Below are positions 33,802-43,346 of a DNA stretch of 64,000 bases, in pieces. Made by a program: the position numbers and the translations under genes. The notes under the pieces are model-generated. The model was not told where the DNA came from. It saw only the letters and a list, made by a program, of their open reading frames with translations, and searched no databases. The DNA comes from Clostridia bacterium (GTDB lineage: Bacteria > Bacillota > Clostridia > Oscillospirales > Acutalibacteraceae): the NCBI GenBank assembly GCA_017474125.1, contig JAFVIF010000059.1:1-64000 (forward strand). Direction: 5' to 3'. Each line of letters opens with the position of its first letter. Within the stretch, counting starts at the first letter, position 1.

Positions 33802-36000
33802 ATGGATAGCGTATATGAAAAAGAATACGAGCTTTTTAAGGAATTTTTGGAAAGTCAAAACATTGAATTCGATTACGACCTTATTAAAAAGGCGTTTGAG
33901 TTTTGTGTCACGGTACACAAGGGACAGCTTCGACAATCAAAGGAAGAATATTTCATTCATCCCGTTCGTGTTGCAAAAATAGTTGCTCAGCTTGGTCTCG
34001 ACAGTGAGTCGGTATGCGCGGCGTTACTTCACGATACAGTTGAGGATACCGATACCTCTCTTGAAGATGTAAGTAAAGCGTTTGGCGCCGAGGTTGCGCT
34101 TATTGTAGACGGCGTTACCAAAATAGGTCGTTTGTCTTTCGTATCAAAAGAAGAACAGCAGGCAGAAAGCATTAGAAAAATGCTTATTGCAATGGGTAAG
34201 GATATTAGGGTTATTCTTATAAAGCTTGCCGACCGTCTTCATAATATGCGTACCATTGATTATATGCCTCAGCAAAAACGCAGGGATAAAGCCCTTGAAA
34301 CCTTAGAGGTGTATGCACCCATTGCTCATAGACTTGGTATCAGAGCTATAAAAGAGGAATTAGAGGATATTTCCATTGCTCATCTTGACCCCATTGCTTA
34401 TCGCGAAATCGAATCTCTTTTAAATGGTAATAACAAATACCGTTCCGAAATGCTTGAATCGGTTAAGGAAAAAATTGATGAGCGGCTGAAGGCGGAGATG
34501 CCTGACGTAAAAACCGAATTCCAAAGCCGAGTTAAATCAATAAACGGTATTTACAGAAAAATGTTCGTACAGGGTAAAAGCTTTGAGGAAATATACGACA
34601 TTTATGCCGTTCGTATTATTACCGATACAGTGGCTAACTGCTATAATATTCTTGGTATTATGCACGACCTTTTCCGTCCTATACCCAATAGGTTTAAGGA
34701 CTACATTTCCACACCTAAGCCTAATATGTATCAGTCTCTTCATACTACGGTTATAGGCAGAGAGGGCGTACCCTTTGAGATTCAAATTCGTACCTTTGAA
34801 ATGCACGAAACAGCAGAATACGGAATTGCCGCGCATTGGAAGTATAAGGCGGGCGTTCACGGCAGTGATGCCGGTATGGAGCAGCAGCTTGCCTGGATAA
34901 GACAAATTCTTGAATCGCAAAACGATTCGGGTGATGCTTCCGAAATTATCAGAAGTATTAAGGTTGACCTTGCTCAGGATGACGTTTTTGCCGTTACCCC
35001 CCGAGGTGACGTTATAAACCTGCCTGTCGGAGCTACGGTTGTTGACTTTGCCTTTGCTATTCACTCTGCTGTTGGTATTAAAATGGTTGGTGCAAAGGTG
35101 GACGGTAGAATAGTACCTATTAACCACGTGATAAAAACGGGTGAAATTATCGAAATTCTTACTACCAATCAGGCAGGGCACGGCCCAAGCCGAGATTGGA
35201 TGAATATTGCAGTTACCAATCAGGCGAAATCTAAAATACGTGGATGGTTTAAAAAAGAAAAACGTGCCGAAAATATTGAAAGCGGTAAGGCAGAGCTTGA
35301 GCGTGAGTTTAAGCGTAACGGAATTGCATTTGATGACGAAAAGCAGTATAAGGATTTTCTGTCCGATATTGCTCGCCGTCAGCGTCTTGAAAACACCGAG
35401 GAATTATATGCCGCTATAGGCTACGGCGGAGTTGTTCTTGCAAGAATACTGCCTAATATTAAAGAAAGCTTTACGCGACTGACAAAACAAAATAAAGTTC
35501 AACTGTCTGCTCCCGAGATTACTCCTCACCGTGCTTCAAAAGCTACTGATGGTGTAATTGTTGAAGGTATTGACAACTGTCTTATTAAGTTTTCAAAATG
35601 CTGTGCACCGCTTCCCGGTGATGATATTATCGGCTTTATAACACGCGGTCACGGTGTATCTATTCATAAGCGCGACTGTATAAACGTGCCTAAGAGCATC
35701 AGCGAGGCGGCAGAACCTGATAGATGGATTTCTGCATATTGGGCCGACAATCGTCCGACGTCCTTCCTCGCGTCCCTTCAAATATCGGCAATTGACCGTC
35801 AAGGCCTTATTCTCGATATTTCTCAGGCGCTTGTTAATATGCGCGTGGCGCTTCACAGTATTAACGCTCGACCTACCAAAAACGGTAACAGTGCAACGCT
35901 GATAACTGTTAGCACCGAAGGTGTTGAGCATCTTAAAAATATAATAAGCCGCCTTGAAAAAATTCAAGGTGTATTCAGCGTAGAAAGAATTAACCAGTAG
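33802..36000 (+). CDS. rel: Bifunctional (p)ppGpp synthetase/hydrolase Rel
   Basis: A 732-residue long RelA/SpoT homologue. The hydrolase HD site is complete (His53, His77-Asp78 in LLHDTVEDT), so it should degrade ppGpp. The synthetase domain (about 230-340) has [10 protein letters not shown] and the RFKD form (PNRFKDYIS) typical of bifunctional enzymes. A TGS domain (about 390-450, [13 protein letters not shown]), a zinc-finger-like region ([14 protein letters not shown] near 596) and a C-terminal ACT domain (about 655-732) follow. It is the stringent-response controller. It starts 6 bases after recJ. Confidence 0.97.
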   Translation: MDSVYEKEYELFKEFLESQNIEFDYDLIKKAFEFCVTVHKGQLRQSKEEYFIHPVRVAKIVAQLGLDSESVCAALLHDTVEDTDTSLEDVSKAFGAEVALIVDGVTKIGRLSFVSKEEQQAESIRKMLIAMGKDIRVILIKLADRLHNMRTIDYMPQQKRRDKALETLEVYAPIAHRLGIRAIKEELEDISIAHLDPIAYREIESLLNGNNKYRSEMLESVKEKIDERLKAEMPDVKTEFQSRVKSINGIYRKMFVQGKSFEEIYDIYAVRIITDTVANCYNILGIMHDLFRPIPNRFKDYISTPKPNMYQSLHTTVIGREGVPFEIQIRTFEMHETAEYGIAAHWKYKAGVHGSDAGMEQQLAWIRQILESQNDSGDASEIIRSIKVDLAQDDVFAVTPRGDVINLPVGATVVDFAFAIHSAVGIKMVGAKVDGRIVPINHVIKTGEIIEILTTNQAGHGPSRDWMNIAVTNQAKSKIRGWFKKEKRAENIESGKAELEREFKRNGIAFDDEKQYKDFLSDIARRQRLENTEELYAAIGYGGVVLARILPNIKESFTRLTKQNKVQLSAPEITPHRASKATDGVIVEGIDNCLIKFSKCCAPLPGDDIIGFITRGHGVSIHKRDCINVPKSISEAAEPDRWISAYWADNRPTSFLASLQISAIDRQGLILDISQALVNMRVALHSINARPTKNGNSATLITVSTEGVEHLKNIISRLEKIQGVFSVERINQ

Positions 36001-36007
36001 GAAAGTT

Positions 36008-36469
36008 ATGAGAGCAGTAATTCAAAGAGTAAGCAGTGCAAGTGTTTCGGTAGACGGCACTGTTATAGGTGAAATTGATAAAGGGCTTTTGGTTTTACTT
36101 GGTGTCTTCGAGGAAGATGTTACCGAGGATACCGAAATTCTTGCGAAGAAAACCGCCAATCTTAGAATCTTTTGTGATGCGGATGATAAAATGAATTTGT
36201 CGGTGCTTGATATTGACGGTGACGTTCTTGTGGTATCTAACTTTACCTTGTGTGCCGATACGAAAAAAGGCAACCGTCCTTCCTTTACTCCTGCTAAAAC
36301 ACCTAATGAAGCCAACCGAGAATATGAGCGTTTTTGTGATTTGCTTTGCGAAAATGGTGTTAAAAGGGTTGAAAAAGGAAGCTTTGGCGCCGATATGAAG
36401 GTGGAGCTTGTTAACGACGGTCCCGTTACAATTGTTCTTGATACCGAAATTTGGAGAAAAAAGATATGA
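36008..36469 (+). CDS. dtd: D-aminoacyl-tRNA deacylase
   Basis: A 153-residue Dtd. [17 protein letters not shown] at the start, the active-site segment [17 protein letters not shown] (about 78-94) and the [11 protein letters not shown] motif near 138 identify it. Asn replaces the more common Gln in the S-Q-x-T stretch. It removes D-amino acids (and glycine from tRNA-Ala) wrongly attached to tRNA. The rel-dtd order with 7 bp spacing is a common Firmicutes arrangement. Confidence 0.96.
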   Translation: MRAVIQRVSSASVSVDGTVIGEIDKGLLVLLGVFEEDVTEDTEILAKKTANLRIFCDADDKMNLSVLDIDGDVLVVSNFTLCADTKKGNRPSFTPAKTPNEANREYERFCDLLCENGVKRVEKGSFGADMKVELVNDGPVTIVLDTEIWRKKI

Positions 36470-37086
36470 AGCTTATAACCGTTAATACCCCGTTTATGGA
36501 CGTTAATACCTACCTTTTGGAGTCGGATATGGGCGCAATTATCATTGATCCTGCGCAAATGACAGACGAGATTAAGCTGTTTATAAAGGAAAACGCAAAT
36601 AAGGAAATTGCTTTGCTTTTAACACATAGCCACTTTGACCATATTATGGGTGCGGCCGAGGTTAAAAGGCTTTCGGGCTGTAAGGTATACGTTGGTGCGG
36701 CCGATGCCGAAGGCTTAATAAATCCCGAGCTTAACCTTTCCGAAAGATTTTGCATTAACTGTGAGCCTGTTGAAGGCGACTGTTTATTAGAGGATAATGA
36801 TGAAATTACTATAGGTGATATTAAGGCTAAGGTTATGCATACACCGGGGCACAGCAAGGGAAGCGTGTGCTTTATTGTAGGCGATTGGATGTTCAGCGGC
36901 GACACTCTTTTCAGAATGAGCGTCGGCAGAACCGATTTTATAGGCGGAGATAAAAGCGAGCAGAACGCTACCCTAAAGCGCCTTTGTGAAATCAACGGCG
37001 ATTACGATGTTTATCCCGGTCATGGACCTGCTACAAGGCTGTCCTTTGAAAGAACTTATAATCCCTATATAAAGGAAATTTTATAA
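36466..37086 (+). CDS. Metallo-beta-lactamase-fold hydrolase, glyoxalase II-like
   Basis: A 206-residue MBL-fold protein. The metal ligands lie in [11 protein letters not shown] near 50-60, [12 protein letters not shown] near 126, FSGDTLF near 145 and YPGHGP near 187. It resembles the short YqgX/glyoxalase-II-like proteins that hydrolyse S-D-lactoylglutathione-type or other thioesters; the substrate is not certain. I prefer the ATG at 36466, with GGAG at 36453-36456, over an in-frame TTG at 36451. It overlaps dtd and is coupled to hemZ by TAATG. Confidence 0.88.
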   Translation: MKLITVNTPFMDVNTYLLESDMGAIIIDPAQMTDEIKLFIKENANKEIALLLTHSHFDHIMGAAEVKRLSGCKVYVGAADAEGLINPELNLSERFCINCEPVEGDCLLEDNDEITIGDIKAKVMHTPGHSKGSVCFIVGDWMFSGDTLFRMSVGRTDFIGGDKSEQNATLKRLCEINGDYDVYPGHGPATRLSFERTYNPYIKEIL

Positions 37087-38546
37087 TGAAGCTATGCTGT
37101 ATTGGACACGACTTTCGTTATGAAACCGAAAAGCTGTGCCGACTTTTTCTCCCATTTGAAAAAATTGAGGTTTTAGATGCTTTAATTGACGGTATAAACG
37201 TTGCTGTTACGTGGGTTGACGGCAGAAGCTTATATGCAAGCGTAAAAACCGAAAACAGCTTTTGTGAAAAAAGGGGAGAGCTCCCCTTAAATTTTGACGA
37301 CAGAGAAGCCGAAAGGCAGATTGCGGCATTGCTTTTTAAATGCTTTGCCGAAGTGACCGACTACGCTCCAAAATGGGGAATAGTTACGGGAATAAGACCC
37401 GCGCGTCTTTATTCTGCTGTTGTCAGAGAGCTCGGGAGCCAAGCGGCCGCCAAGGAATATTTCAAAAACGAGTTTTACGTGCAGGATGAAAAAATCTCCC
37501 TTTGCGAGGAAACCCATATGGGAGAGGAAAAGATAATTTCACTGTCCGAAAAATCCTCCTTCAGTCTTTATATATCGATTCCTTTTTGCCCCACAAGGTG
37601 CTCGTATTGCTCCTTTGTCTCACACGCCGTTGAAAAGGCGGAAAAGCTTATTCCCGAATACGTTGAGTATTTGTGCAGAGAAATAAAGGAAACGGCGCTG
37701 ATTGCAAAAAGGCTTAACTTAAGGCTTGAAACTGTTTATATGGGCGGCGGTACTCCCACAACTCTTTCGGCACAACAGCTTACAAGGGTGCTTTCTTTGG
37801 TAAAGGAATGCTTTGATTTTTCCTTTATAAGGGAATTTACCGTAGAGGCAGGTCGCCCCGATACAATAACCGAAGAAAAACTGCTTGCGCTTAAAAATTG
37901 CGGTGTTGACAGAATAAGCATTAATCCGCAGAGTATGAGCAACCAAGTGCTAAAGGTAATCGGACGCGCGCATACGGCTGAGCAGACGGTTGAAGCCTTT
38001 AAATTGGCTCGTAAAATTGGGTTTGACAATATTAATATGGACCTTATAGCAGGCCTTCCCGGTGATACCCTTGAAGCCTTTAAGGATACCCTTGGTAAAA
38101 TTCTTGCTCTTGATCCGGAAAGCGTTACGGTGCATTCGCTTTCTATGAAGCGCTCGTCGCGTATGAACGTTTCGGGTGATTTCCCCGAAATCGAGGTTGG
38201 CAGGGTTGCTGATAAAATGGTTACTTATGCAAGAGAAACGCTTACAAAAAACGGTATTCTTCCATACTATATGTACCGTCAAAGCAAAACCGTAGGCAAC
38301 CTTGAAAACGTTGGATATGCAAAAATTAACAGGGAATGTCTTTATAACGTTTACATAATGGACGAAACTCATACGATTCTTGCGTGCGGTGCTTCGGCCG
38401 TTACAAAAATGCGAGAGCCGGGCGGCGATTATATTGAACGAATTTTTAATTTTAAATATCCTTATGAATATATTAGCCGATTTAATGAACTTATGGACAG
38501 AAAAAACGGTATAGAAGCGTTTTATAATAAATATCCTATTAATTGA
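37086..38546 (+). CDS. hemZ: HemZ-like oxygen-independent coproporphyrinogen dehydrogenase
   Basis: A 486-residue radical-SAM protein. The cluster motif CPTRCSYCSF lies near residue 167, preceded by an HemZ-specific N-terminal domain. GGGTPTTLS near 219, RISINPQSM near 277 and LIAGLPGDT near 319 are HemN/HemZ-type signatures. The family catalyses, or is proposed to catalyse, coproporphyrinogen III oxidation in the absence of oxygen. No other haem-synthesis gene is present here, so the true role in this organism is open. It is coupled to the MBL hydrolase and preserves the usual clostridial order. Confidence 0.88.
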   Translation: MKLCCIGHDFRYETEKLCRLFLPFEKIEVLDALIDGINVAVTWVDGRSLYASVKTENSFCEKRGELPLNFDDREAERQIAALLFKCFAEVTDYAPKWGIVTGIRPARLYSAVVRELGSQAAAKEYFKNEFYVQDEKISLCEETHMGEEKIISLSEKSSFSLYISIPFCPTRCSYCSFVSHAVEKAEKLIPEYVEYLCREIKETALIAKRLNLRLETVYMGGGTPTTLSAQQLTRVLSLVKECFDFSFIREFTVEAGRPDTITEEKLLALKNCGVDRISINPQSMSNQVLKVIGRAHTAEQTVEAFKLARKIGFDNINMDLIAGLPGDTLEAFKDTLGKILALDPESVTVHSLSMKRSSRMNVSGDFPEIEVGRVADKMVTYARETLTKNGILPYYMYRQSKTVGNLENVGYAKINRECLYNVYIMDETHTILACGASAVTKMREPGGDYIERIFNFKYPYEYISRFNELMDRKNGIEAFYNKYPIN

Positions 38547-38589
38547 CGTTGTTATAATAATAGCTTTAAAACGAAAAAGAGGAAATATT

Positions 38590-39276
38590 ATGAGTATGCA
38601 AATTGGAATTATAGTAGCTGACGACGGAGAATTTAATCCTTTGGTTGAAAAAATAGGTAAAAGGGAAGCTGTCGATTATTTTGGAAGGGATGGCTATAGC
38701 TTCGTTGCAGGCGATATAAAGGCCTTGGTTTTACATTGCGGAATAGGTAAGGTGAATGCTGCTGCGGCGGCTATGTATCTTTATTCGAAAGGCTGTAACG
38801 TTATTCTTAATTACGGCTACTCAGGCGGAATAAGCGGTGTTAAAAAGGGCGATGTTGTTATCAGCGACCGTTTTTTGGAGCACGATTTCGACCTTACCTG
38901 TCTTGGCTATAGGCCTTGCGAAAAGCCTGCTCAGGAATATATTTATAATGCCGATGAAGAGCTAATGGCTTTATTAGGTGAAATATATCCAACCGCCAAA
39001 AAAGGCCTTGCAGTCAGCGGTGACTGTTTTATCAGTAACGACGATTTAAGAAATAAAATGAAAAACCAATTCGGTGCCGTATCCTGCGATATGGAAACGG
39101 CGGCAATTGCTTCGGTTTGTTATCAAACGGGTATGCGATTTGCATCTATTAGGCAAATTTCCGACGATGCGGGTAACGATGCAAAGGATTCCTATGCTTC
39201 GGTCGCGTATAGCGGTGATATTGAGCCTGTTGACGGTTTACTCGCTCTTATTCAAAAATTGTCGGAAAGGAAATAG
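38590..39276 (+). CDS. mtnN: 5'-methylthioadenosine/S-adenosylhomocysteine nucleosidase
   Basis: A 228-residue PNP-family nucleosidase. Glu14 in ADDGEF corresponds to E. coli Glu12, the CDMETAAIA stretch near 168 carries the ribose-binding Met-Glu pair, and RQISDDA near 190 holds the catalytic aspartate. NYGYSGGI near 76 is the family's glycine loop. It cleaves SAH to S-ribosylhomocysteine, the LuxS substrate, and MTA to methylthioribose. AGAGG precedes the ATG. The flippase gene follows after 2 bases. Confidence 0.92.
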   Translation: MSMQIGIIVADDGEFNPLVEKIGKREAVDYFGRDGYSFVAGDIKALVLHCGIGKVNAAAAAMYLYSKGCNVILNYGYSGGISGVKKGDVVISDRFLEHDFDLTCLGYRPCEKPAQEYIYNADEELMALLGEIYPTAKKGLAVSGDCFISNDDLRNKMKNQFGAVSCDMETAAIASVCYQTGMRFASIRQISDDAGNDAKDSYASVAYSGDIEPVDGLLALIQKLSERK

Positions 39277-39278
39277 GT

Positions 39279-41000
39279 ATGAGTAAAAGAACTAAAGAAC
39301 AGAATTTTGAACGCGGCGCGGTAATTTTGCTTGCTTCAACCATTATAGTTAAGGTTATCGGTGCAATTTTCAAAATCCCGCTTCAGCGACTTATCGGTGA
39401 TTTGGGCTTCGGCTATTTTTCTTCGGCTTACGATTTGTTCTTGCCCATTTACGCTCTTTCAATGGCGGGACTTCCTATAGCCGTATCGCGTCTTACCGCC
39501 GCAAGTGTTGCGGAGGGTAGATTGAAGGATGCGCGAAAAACCTTAATAATAGCTAAGCGTGCCTTTTTGGTTACGGGACTGACAGGCTTTATAATAATGC
39601 TTGCCGCTATTGCTCCTTATGCATTAATGACCACAAATACAAAGTCTGACGCATTTAACGTTGGTATTTGTGTTGCAATGATTGCTCCTACTATTCTTTT
39701 CTGCAGCTATATGTCGGCTTATCGCGGATACTACGAGGGTATGCACAATATGTATCCCACCGCTGTTTCCGATATTATAGAGGCATTAGGTAAGCTGATT
39801 TTAGGCTTTTCCTTTGCTTTTGTTGTTCTTAAAATTACGGGCAACGTTGCCTATGCCGCCGCAGGTGCTCTGGCAGGCATAATGGTTGGCACTATTGCCG
39901 CTGCCGCTTATCTTGTTTTAAGGCATAAAATAGTAGGTGACCCCATAAATAAGGATGAGCTTGAGGCTTCTCCCGCCGCAAGGACGGGAAAGGCATTGCT
40001 AAAGGCTCTTTTAGTTATTGCGATTCCTGTTGCTCTCAGCTCCCTTGCAAATAACATTACTTTGTTTATTGATACCTTTATGGTTAAGTGGCAGCTTAAA
40101 AACGTTATGGAAAGCTCTTTTGATTTCGTGTCCAATATGTATGCAAGCTCGGTTGCCGACTATAACGCTTCTGCTGCTGCCTTAAACAGGGAAGCGCTGA
40201 CGGCTTCCAATATGCCCACCTTCCTTTACGGTATAAGAGGAGAGGCATACGTGCTTTATAATCTTATCCCCACCTTAACCGCTACATTGGGTATTGGCTC
40301 GGTACCCTTTCTTACTACCGTTTGGGTAGAGAAAAATATGCCTGCAGTTAAAAAGACTATGGAAACCATTATGCGTACAACGGCTGTTATTGCTATTCCT
40401 GCAGGTATAGGGCTTTGCGCTATTGCACCCAACGTAATGGGACTTCTTTACGATGGCATTGCTCCGGTTGAAATCGGCTCTCCGCTGCTTCGTATGCTGG
40501 GAGTTGCCGCAGTTTTTTCGGGACTCAGCGTGCCTATGACCAATATGCTGCAGGCAATAGGTAAGCCTATGCTTCCCGTAAGAAATATTGCTATTGGTGC
40601 CGTGCTTAAAATAATTGTTAACTTTATTTTGGTGGGCAGACCCGAGCTTAATATTATGGGTGCGCCTATCGGCACTACGCTTTGCTACGTGTATATTTTT
40701 GCTTCTAATATGTATTGCCTTATAAAATATACGGGCGTTAAATTCAATTTTGTTGCCGTGCTGGTAAAACCACTTATTTCAGCTCTTTGCTGTGGTGCGG
40801 CGGCAGTAGGAGTATCTATGCTTTGCTCGTATTTGGAATTAGGTAATCTTATTGCAACTGCACTTAGCGTAATTGCCGCTGTTGTAGTTTACTTTATAGT
40901 ACTGTTTGCTATTAAAACCTTAACCAAAGAAGATATAGAAGGTTTCCCAAAGGGAAAAGCAATAGCAAAAGTGCTTGAAAAATTGCATTTTATTAAATAA
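39279..41000 (+). CDS. MATE/MOP-superfamily flippase (SpoVB/YabM-like)
   Basis: A 573-residue integral membrane protein with about 14 helices, of the polysaccharide-biosynthesis/MurJ/SpoVB flippase group. The N-terminal GAVILLASTIIVKVIGAIF and the MAGLPIAVSRLTA segment near 64 are typical. Such proteins flip lipid-linked sugars or lipid II; SpoVB acts in spore cortex synthesis. In B. subtilis a related protein, YabM, precedes mazG (yabN), exactly as here. The symbol is left blank because SpoVB and YabM cannot be told apart from this sequence alone. Confidence 0.87.
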   Translation: MSKRTKEQNFERGAVILLASTIIVKVIGAIFKIPLQRLIGDLGFGYFSSAYDLFLPIYALSMAGLPIAVSRLTAASVAEGRLKDARKTLIIAKRAFLVTGLTGFIIMLAAIAPYALMTTNTKSDAFNVGICVAMIAPTILFCSYMSAYRGYYEGMHNMYPTAVSDIIEALGKLILGFSFAFVVLKITGNVAYAAAGALAGIMVGTIAAAAYLVLRHKIVGDPINKDELEASPAARTGKALLKALLVIAIPVALSSLANNITLFIDTFMVKWQLKNVMESSFDFVSNMYASSVADYNASAAALNREALTASNMPTFLYGIRGEAYVLYNLIPTLTATLGIGSVPFLTTVWVEKNMPAVKKTMETIMRTTAVIAIPAGIGLCAIAPNVMGLLYDGIAPVEIGSPLLRMLGVAAVFSGLSVPMTNMLQAIGKPMLPVRNIAIGAVLKIIVNFILVGRPELNIMGAPIGTTLCYVYIFASNMYCLIKYTGVKFNFVAVLVKPLISALCCGAAAVGVSMLCSYLELGNLIATALSVIAAVVVYFIVLFAIKTLTKEDIEGFPKGKAIAKVLEKLHFIK

Positions 41001-41074
41001 AAGATGAAAAAAACGAGTTTTAAGTGCTTTTTTAACAGTTTTTTTAAAATTTCTATTGATTTTTAGGTGAAAAT

Positions 41075-41878
41075 ATGGTAAATATAAATGTAGATTGTAT
41101 TTCGGGAAAATATTCAATGGAACAATTTCTCCAAATTATGCGTATGCTCAGGGCTCCCGAAGGTTGCCCTTGGGACAGGGAACAGACCCACGCTTCAATA
41201 CGTAATAATTTTTTAGAGGAAACCTATGAGGTTGTAGATGCCATTGACCGCGACAATACCGCCGATATGTGTGAGGAATTAGGCGACGTGCTTATGCAGG
41301 TAGTCTTTCACGCAATAATGGCGGAAGAGGAAAACCGTTTTGATTTTTCCGACGTTGTAGACGGCGTGTCAAAAAAGCTTGTTTACCGTCATCCTCACGT
41401 TTTTGGAGACGTAGAGGCAGACACCGCTGAAAAGGTGCTGGATAATTGGGAAAAGCTTAAAAGGGTTGAAAAGTCTCAATCTACCTATTCCGATACTTTA
41501 CGCAGTGTTCCTGCCGCTTTCCCTGCATTGCTTCGCGCTCAAAAGGTGCAAAAGCGCGCTTCGAAAGCAGGATACGATTTTGATTCCGTTTTATCTGCCT
41601 TTATGAAAATTAAGGAGGAGACGGCCGAGGTTGAAGAACTGCTCACCGTTGATAATAAGGAGCGTCTTACCGAAGAAATCGGTGACCTGCTTTTCTCGGT
41701 GGTTAACGTAGGCAGGCTTTTGGGTGTTGACTGTGAGGAGGCTCTTTATAAAGCAACCTCAAAATTCACAAATCGTTTTGACAAAGCTGAGGAAAGAATT
41801 ATTGCCGATGGCTTTGATATGAAGGAATTATCGCCCGAAAAGCTTAACGAATACTGGGAAAATGTAAAGAAAGATTGA
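41075..41878 (+). CDS. mazG: Nucleoside triphosphate pyrophosphohydrolase MazG
   Basis: A 267-residue two-domain all-alpha enzyme. The first MazG domain has CPWDREQTHASI near 32, EETYEVVDAID near 50 and EELGDVLMQVVFHA near 68, where the acidic residues bind Mg2+. The second repeat has KIKEETAEVEEL near 178 and EEIGDLLFSVVNVGRL near 200. It hydrolyses (d)NTPs to monophosphates, cleaning the nucleotide pool. The B. subtilis homologue YabN sits in the same place relative to yabO-yabP-yabQ. The ribosome site is weak (AGGTGA). Confidence 0.93.
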   Translation: MVNINVDCISGKYSMEQFLQIMRMLRAPEGCPWDREQTHASIRNNFLEETYEVVDAIDRDNTADMCEELGDVLMQVVFHAIMAEEENRFDFSDVVDGVSKKLVYRHPHVFGDVEADTAEKVLDNWEKLKRVEKSQSTYSDTLRSVPAAFPALLRAQKVQKRASKAGYDFDSVLSAFMKIKEETAEVEELLTVDNKERLTEEIGDLLFSVVNVGRLLGVDCEEALYKATSKFTNRFDKAEERIIADGFDMKELSPEKLNEYWENVKKD

Positions 41879-41903
41879 TTTCACACAGTTATTATGCTAT
41901 AAT
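41875..41903 (+). promoter_or_regulatory. hup promoter (extended -10)
   Basis: TTGATT (41875-41880), a 17-bp spacer and TATAAT (41898-41903), with TGC as an extended -10. It overlaps the last codons of mazG. A strong promoter suits an abundant nucleoid protein. Confidence 0.75.
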
Positions 41904-41938
41904 ACTGTTGAAAATATAAAAAATGGAGGTCGAAAAAA

Positions 41939-42208
41939 ATGAACAAAACTGAACTCATTGCTGCTATCGCTGACAAGGCCGGTATCGCAAAGAAGGATGC
42001 AGACAAGGCTCTTGCTGCTTTCATCGAAACCGTTGCTGCTGAACTCAAGGCAGGCGAAAAGGTTGCTTTAGTTGGCTTCGGTACTTTCGAAGTACGTGAG
42101 CGCGCTGCAAGAACCGGTATCAATCCTAAGACCAAAGAGAAGATTGAAATCGCTGCTTCTAAGGCTCCTGTTTTCAAAGCAGGCAAAGCATTCAAAGACG
42201 CTATCTAA
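41939..42208 (+). CDS. hup: HU-family DNA-binding protein
   Basis: An 89-residue histone-like protein with the usual N-terminal helix pair ([26 protein letters not shown]) and the DNA-binding arm around [18 protein letters not shown]. It wraps and bends DNA as a dimer. It has its own promoter, a strong GGAGGT ribosome site, frequent-codon bias and a terminator, so it is an independent highly expressed gene placed between mazG and rqcP. Confidence 0.97.
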   Translation: MNKTELIAAIADKAGIAKKDADKALAAFIETVAAELKAGEKVALVGFGTFEVRERAARTGINPKTKEKIEIAASKAPVFKAGKAFKDAI

Positions 42209-42218
42209 TAAATCAGAT

Positions 42219-42248
42219 GCCACCCTTAATCGGGTGGCTCGGTTTTTT
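42219..42248 (+). terminator. hup terminator
   Basis: GCCACCC (42219-42225) pairs with GGGTGGC (42232-42238) around a 6-base loop and is followed by TCGGTTTTTT. The rqcP start is only 13 bases beyond, so rqcP depends on read-through or on a promoter not recognised here. Confidence 0.85.
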
Positions 42249-42260
42249 ATGGAGTATTTT

Positions 42261-42503
42261 ATGAGACTTGATAAATATCTAAAGGTTGCGCGTATTATTA
42301 AACGCAGAACCGTTGCAAACGAAGCCTGCGATGCAGGTAGAGTTATTGTTAACGGTAAGGCGGCCCGCGCTTCCTATGACGTTAAGGTTGGCGACGTAAT
42401 AGAAATTGCGTTTGGCGCAAGAACCGTAAAGGCTGAGGTTATATCGGTTGCCGAAGCTGTTAAAAAGGACGATGCGGCCACCCTTTACAAAATAATTAAT
42501 TAG
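42261..42503 (+). CDS. rqcP: S4-domain ribosome quality-control protein RqcP (YabO/Hsp15-like)
   Basis: An 80-residue protein that is almost entirely one S4 RNA-binding domain (MRLDKYLKVARIIKRRTVANE, DAGRVIVNGKAARAS). RqcP works with RqcH in adding alanine tails to nascent chains on stalled 50S subunits. The ATG at 42261 has GGAG 6 bases upstream; the frame is open back into hup, but that is only a shadow. The order mazG-(hup)-rqcP-yabP-yabQ-divIC matches Bacillus yabN-yabO-yabP-yabQ-divIC apart from hup. Confidence 0.93.
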   Translation: MRLDKYLKVARIIKRRTVANEACDAGRVIVNGKAARASYDVKVGDVIEIAFGARTVKAEVISVAEAVKKDDAATLYKIIN

Positions 42504-42514
42504 CCTTGCGGCAT

Positions 42515-42560
42515 AAACCTCCGCTCTTCGCAATATATTGTTGTGAAGGGTGGTTTTTTT
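42515..42560 (+). terminator. Terminator-like hairpin covering the yabP ribosome site
   Basis: CTTCGCAA (42526-42533) pairs with TTGTGAAG (42541-42548). A lower stem, AAACCTCC (42515-42522) with GGTGGTTT (42549-42556), has one T-T mismatch and a 3-base bulge between the two stems. A run of seven T (42554-42560) ends directly at the yabP ATG. The only purine-rich ribosome-site candidate, GAAGGGTGG, lies within the stem. Confidence 0.65.
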
Positions 42561-42836
42561 ATGGTTGAGTCTGAAAACGGTATGCATCATTCGTTAATTA
42601 TGGAGGACAGAAAAAGATTATCCTTTTCGGGGGTTAAGGATATTTTAAGCTTTGAAGAGGAAGCCATTTCCGTAATAACGGTTATGGGAAAAGCTGTAAT
42701 CAGAGGGGAAAATCTGCGCATTGAAAGCTTTGTACAGAATAGCGGCGATTTAATAGTTGAAGGAAAGCTGCACGCTCTTGTTTATTTGAACGAAGACTCA
42801 CAAAAGGGCGGTATTATCGGGAGATTATTTAAATAG
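42561..42836 (+). CDS. yabP: Sporulation protein YabP
   Basis: A 91-residue YabP-family protein with HSLIMEDRKRLSFSGVKDILSFEEE-type start (beginning near residue 8) and a beta-rich remainder (AVIRGENLRIESF). YabP is needed for sporulation in B. subtilis and is made in the mother cell. I chose ATG 42561 because the GTG at 42543 lies inside a terminator-like hairpin; an ATG at 42582 is also possible. Its presence argues for a spore-forming lineage. Confidence 0.92.
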   Translation: MVESENGMHHSLIMEDRKRLSFSGVKDILSFEEEAISVITVMGKAVIRGENLRIESFVQNSGDLIVEGKLHALVYLNEDSQKGGIIGRLFK

Positions 42837-42837
42837 T

Positions 42838-43284
42838 ATGTGGGAAATTAGTATTACACAGCAAATTATTTCCTTTTTATACGCCGTAGCGGTAGGCGTT
42901 GTTTGGGCTGTTTGCGCCGATGTGTTCAGAGCTGAAAATAAAGTTTTCCGTTTTTCTGCCGGTGTTGTCTTTTTAATTGACGTTGCAAATTATTTAATAT
43001 TTGCTTTTATTACCTTTATGCTTTTAATGGCAAGGTGTAACGGAGAAATCAGAGGTTTTATTCTTGTCGGTGAAGCGTTAGGCTTTTTTATATACAGAAT
43101 AACCTTATCACGTTTTATTGTACGATTTTTTGTTAAAATAATAAGCTTTTTTAAGGTGGTTAACGGCAATTTAAATAAAGCGTTTCAGCGTTTTGGAGCT
43201 TTTTTGGAGCTAAAACAGGGAAAAGTATTAAAAAAAATAGAAAAAATCGTTAAAAAAGGTAAAGTTCAGCGAAAAAACTCTTGA
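42838..43284 (+). CDS. yabQ: Sporulation membrane protein YabQ
   Basis: A 148-residue protein with about four membrane helices in the first 100 residues (ITQQIISFLYAVAVGVVWAV; VFLIDVANYLIFAFITFMLLM) and a strongly basic cytoplasmic tail with repeated KIIxF and KK motifs. YabQ locates to the forespore envelope and is required for spore cortex formation. It starts one base after the yabP stop and would be translated with it. Confidence 0.88.
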   Translation: MWEISITQQIISFLYAVAVGVVWAVCADVFRAENKVFRFSAGVVFLIDVANYLIFAFITFMLLMARCNGEIRGFILVGEALGFFIYRITLSRFIVRFFVKIISFFKVVNGNLNKAFQRFGAFLELKQGKVLKKIEKIVKKGKVQRKNS

Positions 43285-43310
43285 AACCTTGACGGTAAAT
43301 GTTGTATACT
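43281..43310 (+). promoter_or_regulatory. Vegetative promoter for divIC
   Basis: TTGAAA (43281-43286), an 18-bp spacer and TATACT (43305-43310). It would allow divIC to be expressed apart from the sporulation genes yabP-yabQ. Confidence 0.5.
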
Positions 43311-43346
43311 TATGGTGTACAATTTTTTATTTTGGAGAATAGCATT

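Noticed and set aside
34537..35181. A 214-codon minus-strand frame inside rel
   Set aside because: It is antisense to the conserved synthetase and TGS domains; the openness follows from codon bias of rel.
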